From positions 2,545,001 to 2,609,000 of the forward strand of contig NZ_CP039740.1 of NCBI RefSeq assembly GCF_005153485.1: a DNA stretch of 64,000 bases, in the 5' to 3' direction. Position 1 is the stretch's first letter. Each line of letters begins with the position of its first letter. The position numbers and the translations under genes were made by a program. The notes under the pieces are model-generated. The model had not been told where the DNA came from. It ran no database searches and saw only the letters and a list, made by a program, of their open reading frames with translations. Shown here in pieces: positions 63,857 through 64,000 of the stretch. The DNA comes from Pseudolabrys sp. FHR47. GTDB lineage: Bacteria > Pseudomonadota > Alphaproteobacteria > Rhizobiales > Xanthobacteraceae.

Positions 63857-64000
63857 GGCATGCGCGCGCGGCGGGGCCCACGTGCCGTCGCGACCGCACA
63901 CGGTGTGTGGAAGATATTGCGGGCGAACACGAACGCCAGGCGAAGCACCACCACCGTTCGTCCGCGCGAAAGCGGGGGCCCAGATTGTCGCAGGCGGACT
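63857..64000. other. Non-coding end of window
   Basis: No supportable gene. A degenerate palindrome repeat (CGAAAGCGGGGGCCCAG) of the 33149 family lies near 63970. A frame on the minus strand running into the antiporter is only its antisense. Confidence 0.5.

Overview
The window is a GC-rich (AT-richer only in a few promoters and one inserted cassette), densely packed chromosomal segment of an alphaproteobacterium. The order Hyphomicrobiales (Rhizobiales) is well supported. The evidence is the glyA-nrdR-ribD-ribE...ribH-nusB-thiL block, the plsX-fabH-ihfA-merR block, an LdtR-type MarR regulator, an MntH preceded by a Mur-like palindrome, and dispersed palindromes of the GCATGATC type and the CCTCCGC-gaaa-GCGGAGG type. 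The gene content fits the Bradyrhizobium/Rhodopseudomonas/Pseudolabrys side of the order; the genus is inference.

Left part (1-9.7 kb): the end of a potassium-channel-like protein with a zinc ribbon, then an exopolysaccharide locus. That locus holds a NodB-type deacetylase, an acyltransferase, a Wzz/GumC-type chain-length protein with a degenerate kinase domain, a GT4 glycosyltransferase, a WcaJ/ExoY-type priming transferase and a Wzy/ligase-type membrane protein. A small zinc-ribbon membrane protein gene sits between two 48-bp direct repeats at the 3' end of the deacetylase gene. A tRNA-Pro(GGG) closes this part.

9.9-22.4 kb is metabolic accessory DNA. It holds an Lrp regulator divergent from a bona fide ACC deaminase (acdS), and an IclR regulator divergent from a tightly overlapped operon for a peptide-type ABC importer plus two different M20 metallopeptidases. 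A TetR regulator follows with an SRPBCC protein and a frameshifted glutathione S-transferase. 22.4-30.2 kb is housekeeping: a hydroxyacyl-CoA dehydrogenase/enoyl-CoA hydratase pair, merR-ihfA-fabH-plsX-yceD, a cytochrome bc1 assembly chaperone, and divergent bamE.

30.3-45.5 kb begins with the proton-pumping pyrophosphatase hppA. Its 0.8-kb upstream gap contains a strong promoter and a run of about ten stem-loops, the best candidate here for an undescribed structured RNA. GNAT, MFS, a ferric-reductase-like oxidoreductase and an FMN hydroxyacid oxidase follow. Next comes the riboflavin/thiamine/NusB/NrdR/GlyA block, interrupted by a PAS-containing chemoreceptor; glyA carries a one-base deletion in a C run near its start.

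45.6-64 kb holds two small unknown genes, a secreted choloylglycine/penicillin-V-acylase-type hydrolase, a TetR-Bug SBP-amidase operon, LdtR, and a valine-degradation operon. It continues with hemB, DoxX, threonine ammonia-lyase, an RDD protein, the Bpt leucyltransferase, MntH and a large CPA2 antiporter fused to universal-stress domains. No phage, complete insertion sequence or CRISPR was seen.
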